Assembly: GCA_009617715.1 (NCBI GenBank) | Contig: VTFK01000188.1 | Coordinates: 1,488,001-1,552,000, forward strand | DNA: 64,000 bases | Source of the DNA: Plectrocnemia conspersa | Taxonomy: Eukaryota; Arthropoda; Insecta; Trichoptera; Polycentropodidae | Direction: 5' to 3' | Shown: positions 11,437 through 22,565 of the stretch, in pieces | How the letters are laid out: every line of letters starts with the position of its first letter | How positions within the stretch are numbered: the stretch's first letter is position 1 | Notes under the pieces: model-generated | What the model was told of the DNA's origin: nothing | Database searches by the model: none | Seen by the model: only the letters and a program-made list of their open reading frames with translations | Program-made: the position numbers and the translations under genes

Positions 11437-13390
11437 CAGGGGCGTATATTCAGGGTGTGCTAGGTGTGCGGCGCACCCGCAAAACCATCTAAAATATAAA
11501 TTTAGAAATTTAGGAAAATTTAGGGCGTAAAAGCGACATCATTTTGCATACAGTAGTATGCAAAATTATAAAATTTTAATATGCGGTGTATAGTATGCAT
11601 TGGTATTTGTCATTCGCTCTGAACGTTTTCGCGCGAGCGATCGTTTTGGAACAACATATAACGCGCCGACCTTGCGCGCGGCCGCCGATCAAAGTAAATC
11701 GTTCCGAGATTTAACGGCTGAAGTCGTTCTGTCATTGGCAGCGCCCAGTAGTAAAATTGGTCTCGAATTTGGTGCGCGTACTTCAAAACTCTTGCGTCCG
11801 TCGCTGCTTTTTTTTTATTACATTATATCACAATAACAGGTCACTCATTTTTTATATTTTGCCGTAAAAAATGGTTTATTATCATTATTTTATATATGAT
11901 CAACATTTAATTTTTCTATTCTAGATTATATATTTTTTATTTAACTAAAAAATGATGAAGAATACTGTTAAAGATATTTTGAATAATCCATTTTCAAAAA
12001 GAAGTTATGAAATTAAATTGAAGATAATCAAAATTGGCAAACCACGTCCACCTCTTCCCAATTTATTTATGGTTTGCAAGCCAAAGTACTCCGAAGTTTA
12101 TCCACTGGCCATTTTACACACTGCTATGCTCATATGTTGAATTTAACATTACAACAAGGTCTTTCCAATATAAAAGTGTGCAAATCATTCTTTCAAACTT
12201 TAAATGGATTGTTCGCATTCTTTTCGAAATCTTCCAAACGAATAAATGCTTTTACAAGAGTTTGTTAGAAGACTTTGTTACACCTACAAGATGGAATTAT
12301 ACACACGGTTAAGTAACACAGTGCAAAAATACAGAAATGAATTTACGGACTTTTTCGAGACGTCGAAAAATTGTGAACTATGGGACCCCGACACTGTAAT
12401 AAAAGCACGAGGTTTTCTTAGCTTTTTGGAAGATTTTGAAACAAGAAAACTTCTCCACATATTTTCAAACCTTTTTGGAAAAACTGATGTGTTATACAAC
12501 ATTTTACAATCCAAATCTTTTGACATATTATATTGCTGTAAGAAAGTTACCGAAATTTTGCAACAACTCAGACATGAACAGGAAAATAATTATGAAACAT
12601 TATGGGATTCTTATGTAACGGAAGAAAATTATCCAAGACTGAGTAATGATTTGCTTGTTGAAGAAAAGCACGCGTTTAGCTAACTATTTAATACAATAGT
12701 TGATAATATATGTAAGCAAATTGAAAACCGTTTTTCTTCAATGTCCAAATTGGAATATTTTCACCTTCTGGAGAAAGAAAAATATGAGCAATATAAAGAA
12801 AAATTCCAAATGAATTACTACCAAACTGCAACAATTCTATGGAGCATTATTTGATTATATAAGTTTAAAAAAATGAGCTTTGCTTTTTTATCATTTACCT
12901 AAATTTGCAGAGAAATCTGTTCATGAGCTTGTACAATTTATGAACACAAATAATCTTGAGTCAGGTTTTGAGGAAATAGATAAATTAGGCAAACTAATAT
13001 TAACTCTTCCAAGCAGTACTGCTTCAGCAGAACGTTCATTTTCTGCTCTGAAACGAATTAATAATTGTTATCGAAGTACCCAAGGCCAAGAAAGGCTGTG
13101 TGGCCTTAGCTTGATTTCAATAGAAAAAGGGATCCTTATGGACATTAAAAAGAAGAGCACTTTTTATGACATCGTGATAGAAAAAATTATGATTAAAGAA
13201 AGAAGATTAGATTTTATATATAAATAATTATAAGTTTATGTTTATTGGAAATTTGATATTTTTATATAATAATATTTTAGATTAGGTTTGATGTTTATTT
13301 ATTTATTTATATATGGGAAAAAGCTGCAAGGCAGTTTAGGCATGTCAAAACCTCGGCTAATAAAAATGAAAAAATGTACGTTTTTTTTTT
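11437..13390 (+). mobile_element. hAT element (ZMYM1-like), copy 2, internally deleted
   Basis: Starts with the hAT-like edge CAGGGGCGTATATTCAGGG and carries a CpG-rich leader (GCGCGAGCGATCG, GCGCGCGGCCGCCG at about 11630-11690). The coding part follows from 11952. The element is roughly 1.95 kb against the 3 kb or more expected of autonomous relatives, because the middle of the transposase is gone. A poly-T/A stretch near 13378-13392 is taken as the approximate right limit; a matching inverted 3' end could not be identified. Confidence 0.75.
11952..13227 (+). pseudogene. hAT transposase, internally deleted and frameshifted
   Basis: This is a hAT-superfamily transposase of the type annotated in animals as zinc finger MYM-type protein 1-like. 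In order: an N-terminal MMKNTVKDILNNPFSKRSYE segment (from 11952) ending PLPNLF; then, across an internal deletion near 12060, the CYAHMLNLTLQQGL motif (about 12120-12165). The TPTRWNY-type block is damaged by a small deletion at about 12265-12290. A long intact stretch 12246-12683 contains WDPDTVIKARGFLSFLEDFE and TDVLYNILQSKSFDILYC. After a stop at 12681 and frame changes, 12880-13227 gives FAEKSVHELVQF and SSTASAERSFSALKRI, the hAT dimerisation block, ending at a stop at 13225-13227. About half the normal length is missing, including the zinc finger and first catalytic Asp, so it is not functional. Confidence 0.85.
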
Positions 13391-14914
13391 TTATAGCACA
13401 CCCAATATTAAAACCCACCGTACGCCACTGTACGGTTTAATTATTTTGCTACTAAGATATATATGATATTATTCATGATTTATTTAAATTTATTAAAATA
13501 TATCGTTGATATTAAATTTATTTAAAACCACGTCTTCAGCTCTAAATTAATTTGATAATATTTTTTATATGAATATAAACGACGTTGCGTTCACAGCTTA
13601 CTAAGCCTACTCTTTTAAAGCTTTCAATGCCCATGCGTAACTATACTCATTTCGTTATTGTTATGCATATCGGATAATATTATATATTTGCTTATATTAT
13701 TCATTAAACCTTGGGATTATTAGATTATTATTCATTAGACCTAAACCCTCATCCGCTTGTCAAACTAGAATTCCCTTCGTTCACCTCGTTTAAACCTATT
13801 CTATATAAACAATTCTATGAATGACACATTTAATCAACCGTCTTTATTTTATAATAATAATATATATTTTACTGTGTAATGTTATTACATAAATTATAAT
13901 ATAATCAACAATTGAGCAAGATGAGAATCGCGTATATCATCATTATTCGTCGTGGGAACGACCTAGAACGCTTCACTTTTACTTGCCATTCTTTGGCCTG
14001 TCACAAATTACAATAATTTGCGATAAATGGAGCGTGATGAAGTATCCGCAGTAATTGACGGACTATTGTCAACGTACTTCTATCGTTTTGGAGGGTTTAA
14101 GTATCAGTAAATATATAGGTCATTATTAAAAAGGTCACTTGGTTGAAACATTTTATTTGTTCTAAAAATATATGACTATCTACAATTTGCCCCTTTATAT
14201 TTATATTAAGAACAAAACTAATTATTTTTGGAATCTCTTAGTATTTATTTAATTAACTTTTAAATATATTTAATACGAACTTTATTAATTTATTCTGTTA
14301 TAGAAAAAAATAGTTTTAGCTTAATAGTAAATATTTTTAATAAGCTTTCACAGAGCTTTTATTTTCTCATAGCATTATAATATATTTCGTAAATATATTT
14401 CCATAACTTAAAAGTTTAATGTACTATAATAAAAATTGGTAAATCTTGATTAAAACAGTGTATGAGATCGAAACGCACGAGCGTGTTCCGGGACAGAAAT
14501 TAAAAATAGACAGATATAGTAAGATATGTTTGATTTCATAAACAATTTTATGGAAACTCACTAAAACATATTCATTAACCTTAGTGCTTCTAAAATAATA
14601 TTTCTGAATTATTATTAATATTTCATAAAATATTTATTTTTATTATTTATAAATATTTTATTGTAACAGGATTTAATTTTATAATGTGCAACTTCATGAA
14701 TACGTTATACTAAATAATAATTGCCAATACATTATTAAAGATTTTGCATCACAAATTCTAGTAATTTTGATGCTTTATTAGATATGTTGTTTATTTATTT
14801 GTATTTATTATTCATGGCTATTTTTATTGCAATGTTACAATGACCTTGAAATATTGGTACATTTTGATATAAAGATTTTGATTTTGTTTTTCCTTTCATT
14901 AGCAGTGCATTAAA

Positions 14915-14985
14915 CGGTCGGAATAGCATAGTCTTGTTTGGTATCCCGTAGGGCGCGGGATCGAACCGAATTTTTATTTATAAAA
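14915..14985 (+). repeat. tRNA-derived SINE-like head
   Basis: The sequence reads like the body of a tRNA-related SINE. An A-box-like AATAGCATAGTCTTG is followed about 30 bases later by GGGATCGAACC, one mismatch from the pol III B-box consensus, after the GGCGCGGG run. An AT-rich tail follows. The cloverleaf does not close, so it is not a functional tRNA. Only one copy was noticed. Confidence 0.35.
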
Positions 14986-15194
14986 TTGTGAATCATCTAT
15001 TTAATATAAATAATAATAATGTATAATTAATTGTATATAGATGTCACTGATTCAGACTTTCGGTCTGGTGGTTTTAATATCTATTTAATTGTATTTATTC
15101 ATTATGTCTGATAGATTTTTTATTTACGTAATTTCGCATGAGTAAAAAATAAAGCTCATTCTACGGTTACATTGCATGTACAGATCTATCCAGT

Positions 15195-15235
15195 TGTAAC
15201 GTATTGGGCTTACGCCTTACGTTAGGTTTCAATGA
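15195..15235 (+). repeat. LINE 3' terminal hairpin, divergent copy
   Basis: GTAACGTATTGGGCTTACGC followed by CTTACGTTAGG resembles the 3' end of the LINEs ending at 20862 and 40310, whose loop is GCATTGGGTAACCTATTAA-like. It is probably the last trace of a 5'-truncated copy. The body upstream is not recognisable. Confidence 0.35.
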
Positions 15236-15654
15236 AAAAAATTATTATAGTTTTTGTATGTAACTAGCCATTTATATAGCATCTAGTATCGTATCCGTTA
15301 CATAATCAACGGTAGGCATATAAATAGTATGAATTATAGAAGGCTTTATATATTGGCTATTTAAAAAAATATATAATAATGTTACAAATTTCAATTTTAA
15401 GTTATTAAGAATATATAAACCGCATGAAATTCAATAGAAAGTATTTTAAATAATAATTTTTATTACCTTTTAAAATTTAATTCTATGTATTACTACTATT
15501 AATTCTATAACAATGAAGTATGTATACGCATTTATCTTTGAGGTCGAATCGTGCAACGGGAATGTTGTGACCTTACGGTGCATTTTGCAGAAATCAGAAT
15601 TATTGATTTTTATTTTATTTTTAATAATCACGATCACATATTAGGTATCCTTAT

Positions 15655-15720
15655 ATTTTTCTAATCTCACGAATTATTATCGTGATGATTAATTTAAATT
15701 GAGCTTAATCGTACATTTAA
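15655..15720 (+). repeat. dispersed repeat C, short copy
   Basis: CTAATCTCACGAATTATTAT then CGTGATGATTAATTTAAAT and GAGCTT is nearly the same as 44733-44785 and, inverted, about 56938-56975. It marks a dispersed family of unknown class. Confidence 0.5.
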
Positions 15721-16379
15721 GTTTTAGCTTCAGCTCATAAAATATATCATATACATATGATCAAAATAATAATAAAAAACGACGTGTAAATATTTATTAG
15801 GCGGTCGAAATTGGTGCCGATCCCGACCGTGCGCTCATTACTCAGTAACCACATTTTATTGGCCTTAACAATCATATTTACAACTTGTGTTAGTGGCTAA
15901 TATTTTAATAATACATAATGAATTCTACACAAATATAAAATAAAATGATTGTTACATGTATGTAGACATCTGTAAATTAGGCTTAAAATTTATAATTTAA
16001 TTCGTTCTTATAATATTAATAATTAATTATAATATTATAAGTATATTTTATGACTTGTTAATGTATCAAGTATATATAAACAAATTAGTAAATATAGCTA
16101 TTATCTCAGACGCTTGTTAAATGGCTATTGTCAGAGGTAAATTCTCAGGATGCAATTGCGACTTCCTAGGACACTAATCTGTAGCTGTGAATCACAGGAT
16201 CGAATAGTCGAATCGATTCCTTAAAAACTCAAAACAATAATGAAGGTGAAGCAAATACAACGATAATACACAAATGTAATGCATATAAAGTTTTTTATTG
16301 CATATATTCGCAAAGCGTTTTATTTGTGCGCAAAGTCGATTTTCAAAGATAAAACCCTAAACCCATTCTTCCCTGTATT

Positions 16380-16740
16380 CTTTATGATAATATAATCTTT
16401 TTATTCCCTCTCCCGCCAGACGGTGGCGCTGTCTTCTGGAAATGCTTTTTTATTTGAGGCAATCGTAGCGCTCGGCGTGGATTTATGTTAAAATAAAGAG
16501 GAAGCGGTTTTCCTGTTAGGCGTTTTCTTCTCATTATCGCTGAAATGGATCCGTTCTGCGGGTTAGGCAATCAAATAACGATTTTCCTGTTTTCGGAGGT
16601 GTTCGTATCTGACTGTCGAGATCGCATCAATCTTGATCAGGTTGCACGATGGGAGCGATCAATTAAACTGGAGCGGCGAATTAATTGATTGTGGAATGGA
16701 ATACTAGCAGCACGGCGTAGACAAATTTAGATAGCGTAGA
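16380..16740. other. lower-AT island, possible conserved non-coding DNA
   Basis: Composition rises to around 45% GC with several CpGs (CTCCCGCCAGACGGTGGCG, GATCGCATCAATCTTGATC). A 62-codon minus-strand frame has no recognisable motif. No repeat features. A regulatory role is a guess from composition. Confidence 0.3.
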
Positions 16741-16847
16741 TAAATTGTTAACTCTTGTTAAATTTTTTGTTCTAAAACTAAAATTCATAGATAGACAAAT
16801 TATATATTTTTTAAAAACACTACTGTTAAATTTCGTGTTTTGGAGAA

Positions 16848-16894
16848 AGGAATTAGTGATTAATATATATAATATATATTAATCACTAATTCCT
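16848..16894. repeat. perfect 47-nt palindrome
   Basis: The sequence is its own reverse complement around base 16871: 23-bp arms beginning AGGAATTAGTGATTAATATA with a single central base. Beyond the perfect part pairing continues with one mismatch (GA...TC). It would extrude as a loopless cruciform. Confidence 0.9.
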
Positions 16895-17073
16895 CTCACA
16901 TCTCACAGATGGATATTGCGATGAATAAAATATAATCTAACCAGATTGTGCATAGTGACATATTAATTGTAGGCTGTAATAATAGTACATAATTAATAAA
17001 ATATATTTCACTGATTTGTAGTTTTTGATTTCTGGCGTTTTACTACTTAGGATTTGATGATTGTGTTTAACCC

Positions 17074-17130
17074 ATTGTAACACATTAGGCTAACACCTGT
17101 CATGTTGCAACGGAAGATTTACAATAAATA
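17074..17130 (+). repeat. LINE 3' terminal hairpin and tail, divergent copy
   Basis: ATTGTAACACATTAGGCTAA then CACCTGTCATGTTGCAAC forms a short imperfect stem (TGTAACA with TGTTGCA, one G-U). It is followed within 25 bases by AATAAATACATAAATAG. Layout and sequence parallel the LINE ends at 20795-20862 and 40244-40310. Confidence 0.45.
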
Positions 17131-18432
17131 CATAAATAGTAAATGTAAAAATTTTCTGTTTTTTTCCGACTGAATGCATATGTATTTAAGGAATCATAAA
17201 AATAGACATGTTTATTATTGATTAACTAAACTTAGCTTATTATTAGACATTTTATAGCATATACATATATGTATATATATACGACGTAGTTTATTTAAGT
17301 AAAGTAATATGCTTTTTGGACTAATAAATACATTCGAATGACTATTTTTATCTTACAAAGTAACCAACAAGTTAGTTTTCCAAGTAAAATACTAACTTTT
17401 CTTTAAGTGAAATTCCAGGATTTTTTGTCTAAAAGTGATTGACATTGTGGTTATGACTTTACTTTTTTATTGCTGCATTGCATTAATCGCAACGCATTTG
17501 CGTTATTACTAAACTGATAAAATAATATTACTAATCATAGTTAAGTTAATCAACCTTGATGTCCATTCATGAAATTAATTAAGCCTAATATGAGGTGATC
17601 GATTTGTATTATACTTCTAATTGAGGTATAACCTTTTTTATAACCTTTCAAAAAATATGCAACGACTGGTTAATTGATTATTGATTAGTGATGATAGTAG
17701 TTTAACTACCATTATACATATTGTTATTAAATTGAATGATTAAAAATGTATTTAGATTTTTTTTATAAGCACATGTATATACAATAATTATTTTTTTTAA
17801 TAACACGTCATAAGTCAGTATTTACTAATGGATATGTATCATTGCGGTTTTTGTGTTATAATAATTAAAATAAATTAAAACCGCACAAAAATTATTACTT
17901 GAAAAAATATTTTTTATCAACTATAAAAATTTGACGTAATTAAACAAACAATATAATCGACATTCATTTTATTTTTTTCAGTTATTTTCCATTCTGTGTT
18001 ACGACTATGTAATGCTTTAACTATACCTTTGGGTACAGTGCATAATGAATACTGTACCATTTCAAAAGGAAACTCATTTTAAAACAGTTATAGTGAATAA
18101 TTACTATAAACGCCGGGCGATGAATGGCCAGAATGTTGTAGCAATATTTTACGCATTAACCGGTGGTTCTATGTCCAAAAGTAATAGAAGTAATTTTTTT
18201 ATACTACAATTTTACAGTTGAACTGTAATTTCTATACTTTTTTCATTGAAAATTTCCGTTAACGCACTTTTTTTTTGCTTCCTCTTAACTGACATTTCTC
18301 ACGCCATACTGAATACTTTGATAGTGATCGATTGTACTTTCATCACGATAAATAATTTAATTGTTTGTGTTTTACTTTCTATTTTAAATCGTATTGATCA
18401 TTTAATAATTTATTTTTTTCTCGTTGTTACAG

Positions 18433-18649
18433 ATTGCCGAGAGTATAATTGTGTCGGCTATGATGGAGTTTGAATAGCCAGTGGTGTTAAATTCGAGGGC
18501 ATGTTGCTGCAGCAAGGGCCCGGGGCCGGGGCCACAGCTTGCCCCGGCCCTTCAGCTGACCCTGAAATAGCCCTTGAATCCATCAGGAAGAGCATGAAAG
18601 AGGGATGGACCGTCCATACAGGAAGGGATGGGAGGATCTATTATTGCAA
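18433..18649 (+). CDS. first coding exon of a WW-domain protein (partial)
   Basis: A pyrimidine-rich acceptor (TTTTTTCTCGTTGTTACAG, ending 18432) opens this exon and AA/GTGAGTG closes it (donor 18650). The leader holds a tiny uORF (18460-18477, MMEF). The main ATG is at 18501; 49 codons plus two bases follow, with no stop. Residues 1-19 are Gly/Pro/Ala-rich and GC-rich. Then comes DPEIALESIRKSMKEG and WTVHTGRDGRIYYC, where W36 and the YY pair (47-48) fit the first half of a WW domain, a module that binds proline-rich ligands. The split codon starts AA, so the next residue is Asn or Lys; WW domains have Asn there. The second half (H-x-T-x-x-T-x-W-x-x-P) must lie in a later exon, which I could not find. 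Base use contrasts sharply with the AT-rich surroundings. The protein family is not assigned. Confidence 0.75.
18460..18477 (+). promoter_or_regulatory. short upstream ORF in the 5' UTR
   Basis: ATGATGGAGTTTGAATAG sits 23 bases before the main ATG at 18501, out of frame with it, and could reduce initiation there. Seen directly; any effect is inferred. Confidence 0.4.
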
Positions 18650-20101
18650 GTGAGTGATTCATTTTATATATAGTTAATAAACGGGTTTTATGATTCGTAT
18701 TACTAAAAGTAATAATAGTCTTATAATATAATTAGGTATATAAAGCTCTTTTCAATACTACAAAATAATATCTATGTATATATATACGATGACTTAGGAT
18801 AGAATATTATTATTATCTTCATGGGTCATTGCTTCAATGCAGTGACCTAGTCTAAACAATCCATAATATCACGTGATAGTGACAAAACATGAATCATAAA
18901 TCACAACACAATAGACAATATCAATATGTCAGACGTCCTTAGCGTAAATTATACGCAAAACTGACAGTATACATATGTAGGTCCTCTGAATTGCAACCGA
19001 AACTTACGACCGTGTCATCTAATTCACAGTAGACCATATGCGCCTTGGTGAAGAAATACCGTATGTACTTACAAAAGACGTTCTACTATTATATTCGGTG
19101 TGATTTATAAAAGCACTTAAACCGCAGACCTTTTCACGTGATCGCATATTTAACATACTTTATAACGCCTTTCGTTTCGTTGAAACGAGATTTGCACGTA
19201 CCAGACGAGGATATAAAACGACTACTGTTTTATGGCACAAAGACTTTGTCAAACATAATATTTTCTAATGTACTTTAATAACTGTCCAATAATTTTAATT
19301 ATATTTTTAATATTTTTGTTCTGTAATTAGATTAACATTATATCTTAAGTCGACATAAAAAATCTATAGACCTTTTTTTAAAGTTTTTTAAATGTTAATA
19401 AATCCCACAAGTTTACTTCATGGTTTGCACAAAATGTCACCAGCAAAAACATTACCCAAACTTGCATAAATCACTCGCAAGCAAATGGCGATCTTTGTAT
19501 ACGTATCGGACCGAAACTTGCCACAATTGAATATAAAACAACTCCAACCCGAAATCGGTAGTTGTTGCCACAAGATTGTCCACACACCAACTTTTTGCTC
19601 TCCAGTTTCTGTATGACGAAGGTCCAAGATTGTCTCGTTGCGGTACAAAACTTGAGGGTCACTCAAGTTTTTGCCAAGCACACCGCGGGCTTCTGGCACA
19701 ATGCGACGCGTTAAGACTTGGGTAAATTAATTTCGCACACACACCCGAAACTAAAATGTGTGTGTGAAACAATTGTTGGTACACCTTGTTCCGAGTCGAA
19801 ACACAGTGCTTTTATCCGGCGCTTTTGAAACGGATTTCATTAATTAAATTTGGATTATGAGCGAATTCATCGAATATTATGGGTAAGCCATATTTCACGT
19901 GGTTGGATATAGTATATACAGCAAAGGAATGAATGTATTAATTGTAATTTTGAATGCAACCCTTTGTCATTCACCGCAGATTAATATCGCATGATTATAT
20001 TATTTGATAATATGAATTAATAATGTATTAAATGAAACGTATATTTCGCTTGGCTATATTTATTTCTGTACCTATGAAATAATAATAGTATACGTACATA
20101 C
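18650..20101 (+). other. start of inferred long intron; no exon seen
   Basis: GTGAGTG at 18650 begins the intron. The interval is AT-rich, with a less AT-rich patch at about 19410-19830 that carries overlapping minus-strand frames (19418-19699) with no recognisable domain. No match to the second half of a WW domain was found. Confidence 0.45.
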
Positions 20102-20862
20102 GGATTTCGAGAAGGCATTCGACAAGATTTGTCATGGGTTACTATAAAAAAAATTGTTCAGATGATTTAACTCGGTTATTCTTGAGTTATTTGAGCGATC
20201 ATAGATAGTTTGCCGAAAGAGTATTTCACTAAAAAGTCTAACCAGGACCCCCTGCTCTTTACGTTATTTAATAATTAAATTAATACGGCAGTTTTCTTCT
20301 GTATAATGATGATTTAAAATTGTTTAAATGTATTTAATCTATTGAGGACTCTTATCTACAGAATGATTTAGATTCTCTATGGAAACGGGCTTCCGTCAAG
20401 AGCCTGCTCTTTAGTGTCAGATACTGTGTCATATTCTCGATTAGATTATTCATATGCTTTTAATGGGAACATTTTGGCTTGAGAAGCTTTCACTAAAGAT
20501 CTCGAAATTACTTTTAGATCATATGATGTCTGCGATAAATCTTATAAGAAACGCATTTCATTATAATGATATGTCAGTTATTCGTGTCCTCTAAGATAAT
20601 TAGGTTTGCAGGATTCTTAAACTCGGATCTATAATTTGGAATCCCCGAATAACCAAATACTAATGTCAGCTACGAGGAGCTAGACTGACTCGTGTAATTT
20701 AATTTTAAAATTTTTCGATTTTTTTCTTATTTACTATGTATTGTTTTTAATTTTTTTGTATATTTTAATTGAACTAATTGTTACATTTTTTAATATCGTG
20801 ACGCATTGGGGTAACCTATTAAGTCACGATGGTTCTAATTTAATTTAAATAAATTACTGTTC
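20102..20862 (+). pseudogene. decayed LINE reverse transcriptase, family 1
   Basis: It opens with a reading of DFEKAFDKICHG, the conserved D-F-x-K-A-F-D-x-V-x-H block of CR1/Jockey-group reverse transcriptases. It continues through a worn LEDSYLQNDLDSLWKR-like stretch (about 20340-20385) to a 3' end with a perfect 8-bp stem (ATCGTGAC at 20795-20802, GTCACGAT at 20823-20830). Stops and frameshifts are everywhere. It shares blocks and the 3' end with 38999-40310, so it is an older, 5'-truncated copy of the same family. Confidence 0.75.
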
Positions 20863-21020
20863 AAATATAAATTCATTCTTGTATATAGTTTATCAGTGTA
20901 ATTTGTAAGTAACTGGACTAAATCCGATGGTATTTAGATTTATTTAGGAATACATACTATGAATTTTTAAAACTAATAAAAATATATATCTATTGCTCAG
21001 AGTCATGTTCAGTGTGTTTT

Positions 21021-21194
21021 GCAGGTGCGTATGGCGAGATATATTCCCTTTCGCTTGCTCGCGTGTTAAGTGACGAGAGTGACTGAGAGATAAAGGCGTA
21101 CGTTACATGCGTCCCGCACGCCCACTTTTCACTCGCTCTCGTCACTTAACACAAGAGCAAGCGAAAGGGAATGTGTCTCACCGTAAGCGTCTGG
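21021..21194. mobile_element. foldback MITE, family B, complete copy
   Basis: The two arms are inverted copies over about 70 bp: the left begins GCAGGTGCGTATGGCGAGAT; the right, read on the minus strand, begins CCAGACGCTTACGGTGAGAC. Both contain TTCCCTTTCGCTTGCTC and GTGTTAAGTGACGAGAG. The loop of about 35 bp holds ATGCGTCCCGCACGCC. There is no coding capacity. One arm plus the loop recurs at 34394-34503. No certain target-site duplication. Confidence 0.85.
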
Positions 21195-21878
21195 TTTTTT
21201 ACGATACTTATTAGGAAGAAGCTTATTTAAAAAACATTAACTTATTTTTGGACAGCCACTTTCTTCAAAGTTTCAAACATAGCTTTGAATGAAAATTAGT
21301 TTCAATAAGAACACGTTGCGCATTGGATCAACAATAATAGGAAATAGTGCATATTATCAATATAATTTTTGCCACTAACAAATATGTCATTAGTTCCTAT
21401 AAGGTTTTGATTTTTTTTATTATATAATATAATTTATAATGATATATGGTTTATTAAATTCCATTAAATGAAAGCATTCAGTGATTTTTAAAATTTAAGT
21501 AAAAATATTATATTATAAGTATTATATTAGCCCATAAGTTTATATGTAAGTCAATTTATTAAAACTCTGTAGTATAAAATAAAAACTCATATATTTCCAG
21601 CGTATAATCTCATCTACTAATCTTGATATAAATTATTAGATAACTATTTTTTCTGTTTTGTGTGGCACACGCATTTCTCGTTGCTCAAAAAACTGTTACA
21701 TTTAGATAAATTCTCAATGTGGAGATAGAATTTATTAAATTATGTAGTTAATATGTTGTGATATTTGAATACAAAAATACTTCAGGAGGAGAAAAAATGT
21801 ATAAAATTCACTAAGCTGTTGAATATTTAACTATATTAGATATTTTTTTGTGATAAAAAAATTTACGTTATGAGGTTT

Positions 21879-22543
21879 TAGGATTTGAGGCTAAAAGGAT
21901 GCGACTGCATGTAAATAGACGCTGAAATAGCTAGTAACAGTTTATTTTATAAACATATAAATTACCACATATAAAGAGACACTTAAATGCTGCTATCAGA
22001 ATTGAAAATGACAGGTATTGGAAGTCAGAGGGTCATCGCTGGCGAGTCAAGTTGTATTATTGTCGGCTATTCGCTGATGTCACTTGTCTTGATGCGGGCT
22101 CGGCTCGTATATGCTGCAGTGACTGTACCATTTCCCCAAATATTTTATAATGCTGATTCGAGACAGTTCTCGCAAATAGCAGATGAGAATGTTTGCTAGC
22201 CAATTGTATCGCTTCTTGGACACTCCCCCAAGATGTGCTCATGCCTTAGAAGAAATTGTTTATATGATTACTCCGGCGATTGCTAAAAAAAGAGTCGAAT
22301 AACAATAGTAATGTGCGATGGATAGAATATATTATTTAGCGCGCGTCCTTTTCAAACAAAGAGTAGTTTTTTCGGCTGTCTTGGGACGGATGTGCTATTA
22401 GGTTGTCCGTGTAATATTTTTAAATATTAACGCAATTATTTGGTCACGAGATCTCTTTTCATTTTTCGAGACGGGGTTAATCTCTCTTTTCGTTTGTTAT
22501 ATGATTGTTAGAGTGACCTCTAAATTAAAATAAATTATACATG
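21879..22543 (-). mobile_element. LTR-like dispersed block, copy A
   Basis: This is collinear with 32706-33424 and partly with 36603-36835. All three share, on the minus strand, a conserved TATA-like CAGCATTATAAAATATTT type motif (here about 22139-22156). Copies A and B place an AATAAA signal about 200 bases downstream (in TTTATAAAATAAACTG, about 21941). That order, with 350-400 bases upstream of the TATA box, is the plan of a retrotransposon LTR (U3-R-U5) in minus orientation. Boundaries, TG/CA ends and target duplications were not certain, and no internal retroviral-type genes lie beside it, so a solo LTR is the best guess. Confidence 0.5.
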
Positions 22544-22554
22544 TAGATGAAGCA

Positions 22555-22565
22555 CCCCCCCCCCC
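22555..22565. repeat. C11 homopolymer
   Basis: Eleven consecutive cytosines just past LTR-like copy A, unusual in such AT-rich DNA. Confidence 0.9.

Larger units (their letters stand above)
11089..13738 (+). repeat. tandem duplication, unit 2
   Basis: Second and cleaner unit of the tandem pair described at 8553. It starts inside ATTAACAATGTTACG and ends near ATTATTCATTAGACC. Its 3' flank keeps about 170 bp (about 13520-13690) missing from unit 1. The junction at about 11089 joins the CTTCATTCATTA tail of unit 1 to the head of unit 2, with a few bases of ATTA microhomology. Confidence 0.9.
13739..18432. other. AT-rich upstream or intronic DNA
   Basis: Long AT-rich stretch with no coding frame. 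It contains a SINE-like piece (14915-14985), two probable LINE 3' ends (15195-15235, 17074-17130), a member of a dispersed repeat (15655-15720), a lower-AT island at about 16380-16740, and a perfect palindrome (16848-16894). The 5' non-coding exon expected upstream of 18433 was not located. Confidence 0.4.

Noticed and set aside
18246..18473. 75-codon + strand frame with a hydrophobic start
   Set aside because: It reads through the pyrimidine tract and acceptor of the WW-domain exon and ends in its 5' UTR; the hydrophobic residues come from the T-rich tract.
19418..19699. 93-codon minus frame in a less AT-rich patch
   Set aside because: No recognisable domain, overlapped by another open frame, and no splice or repeat context to support it.
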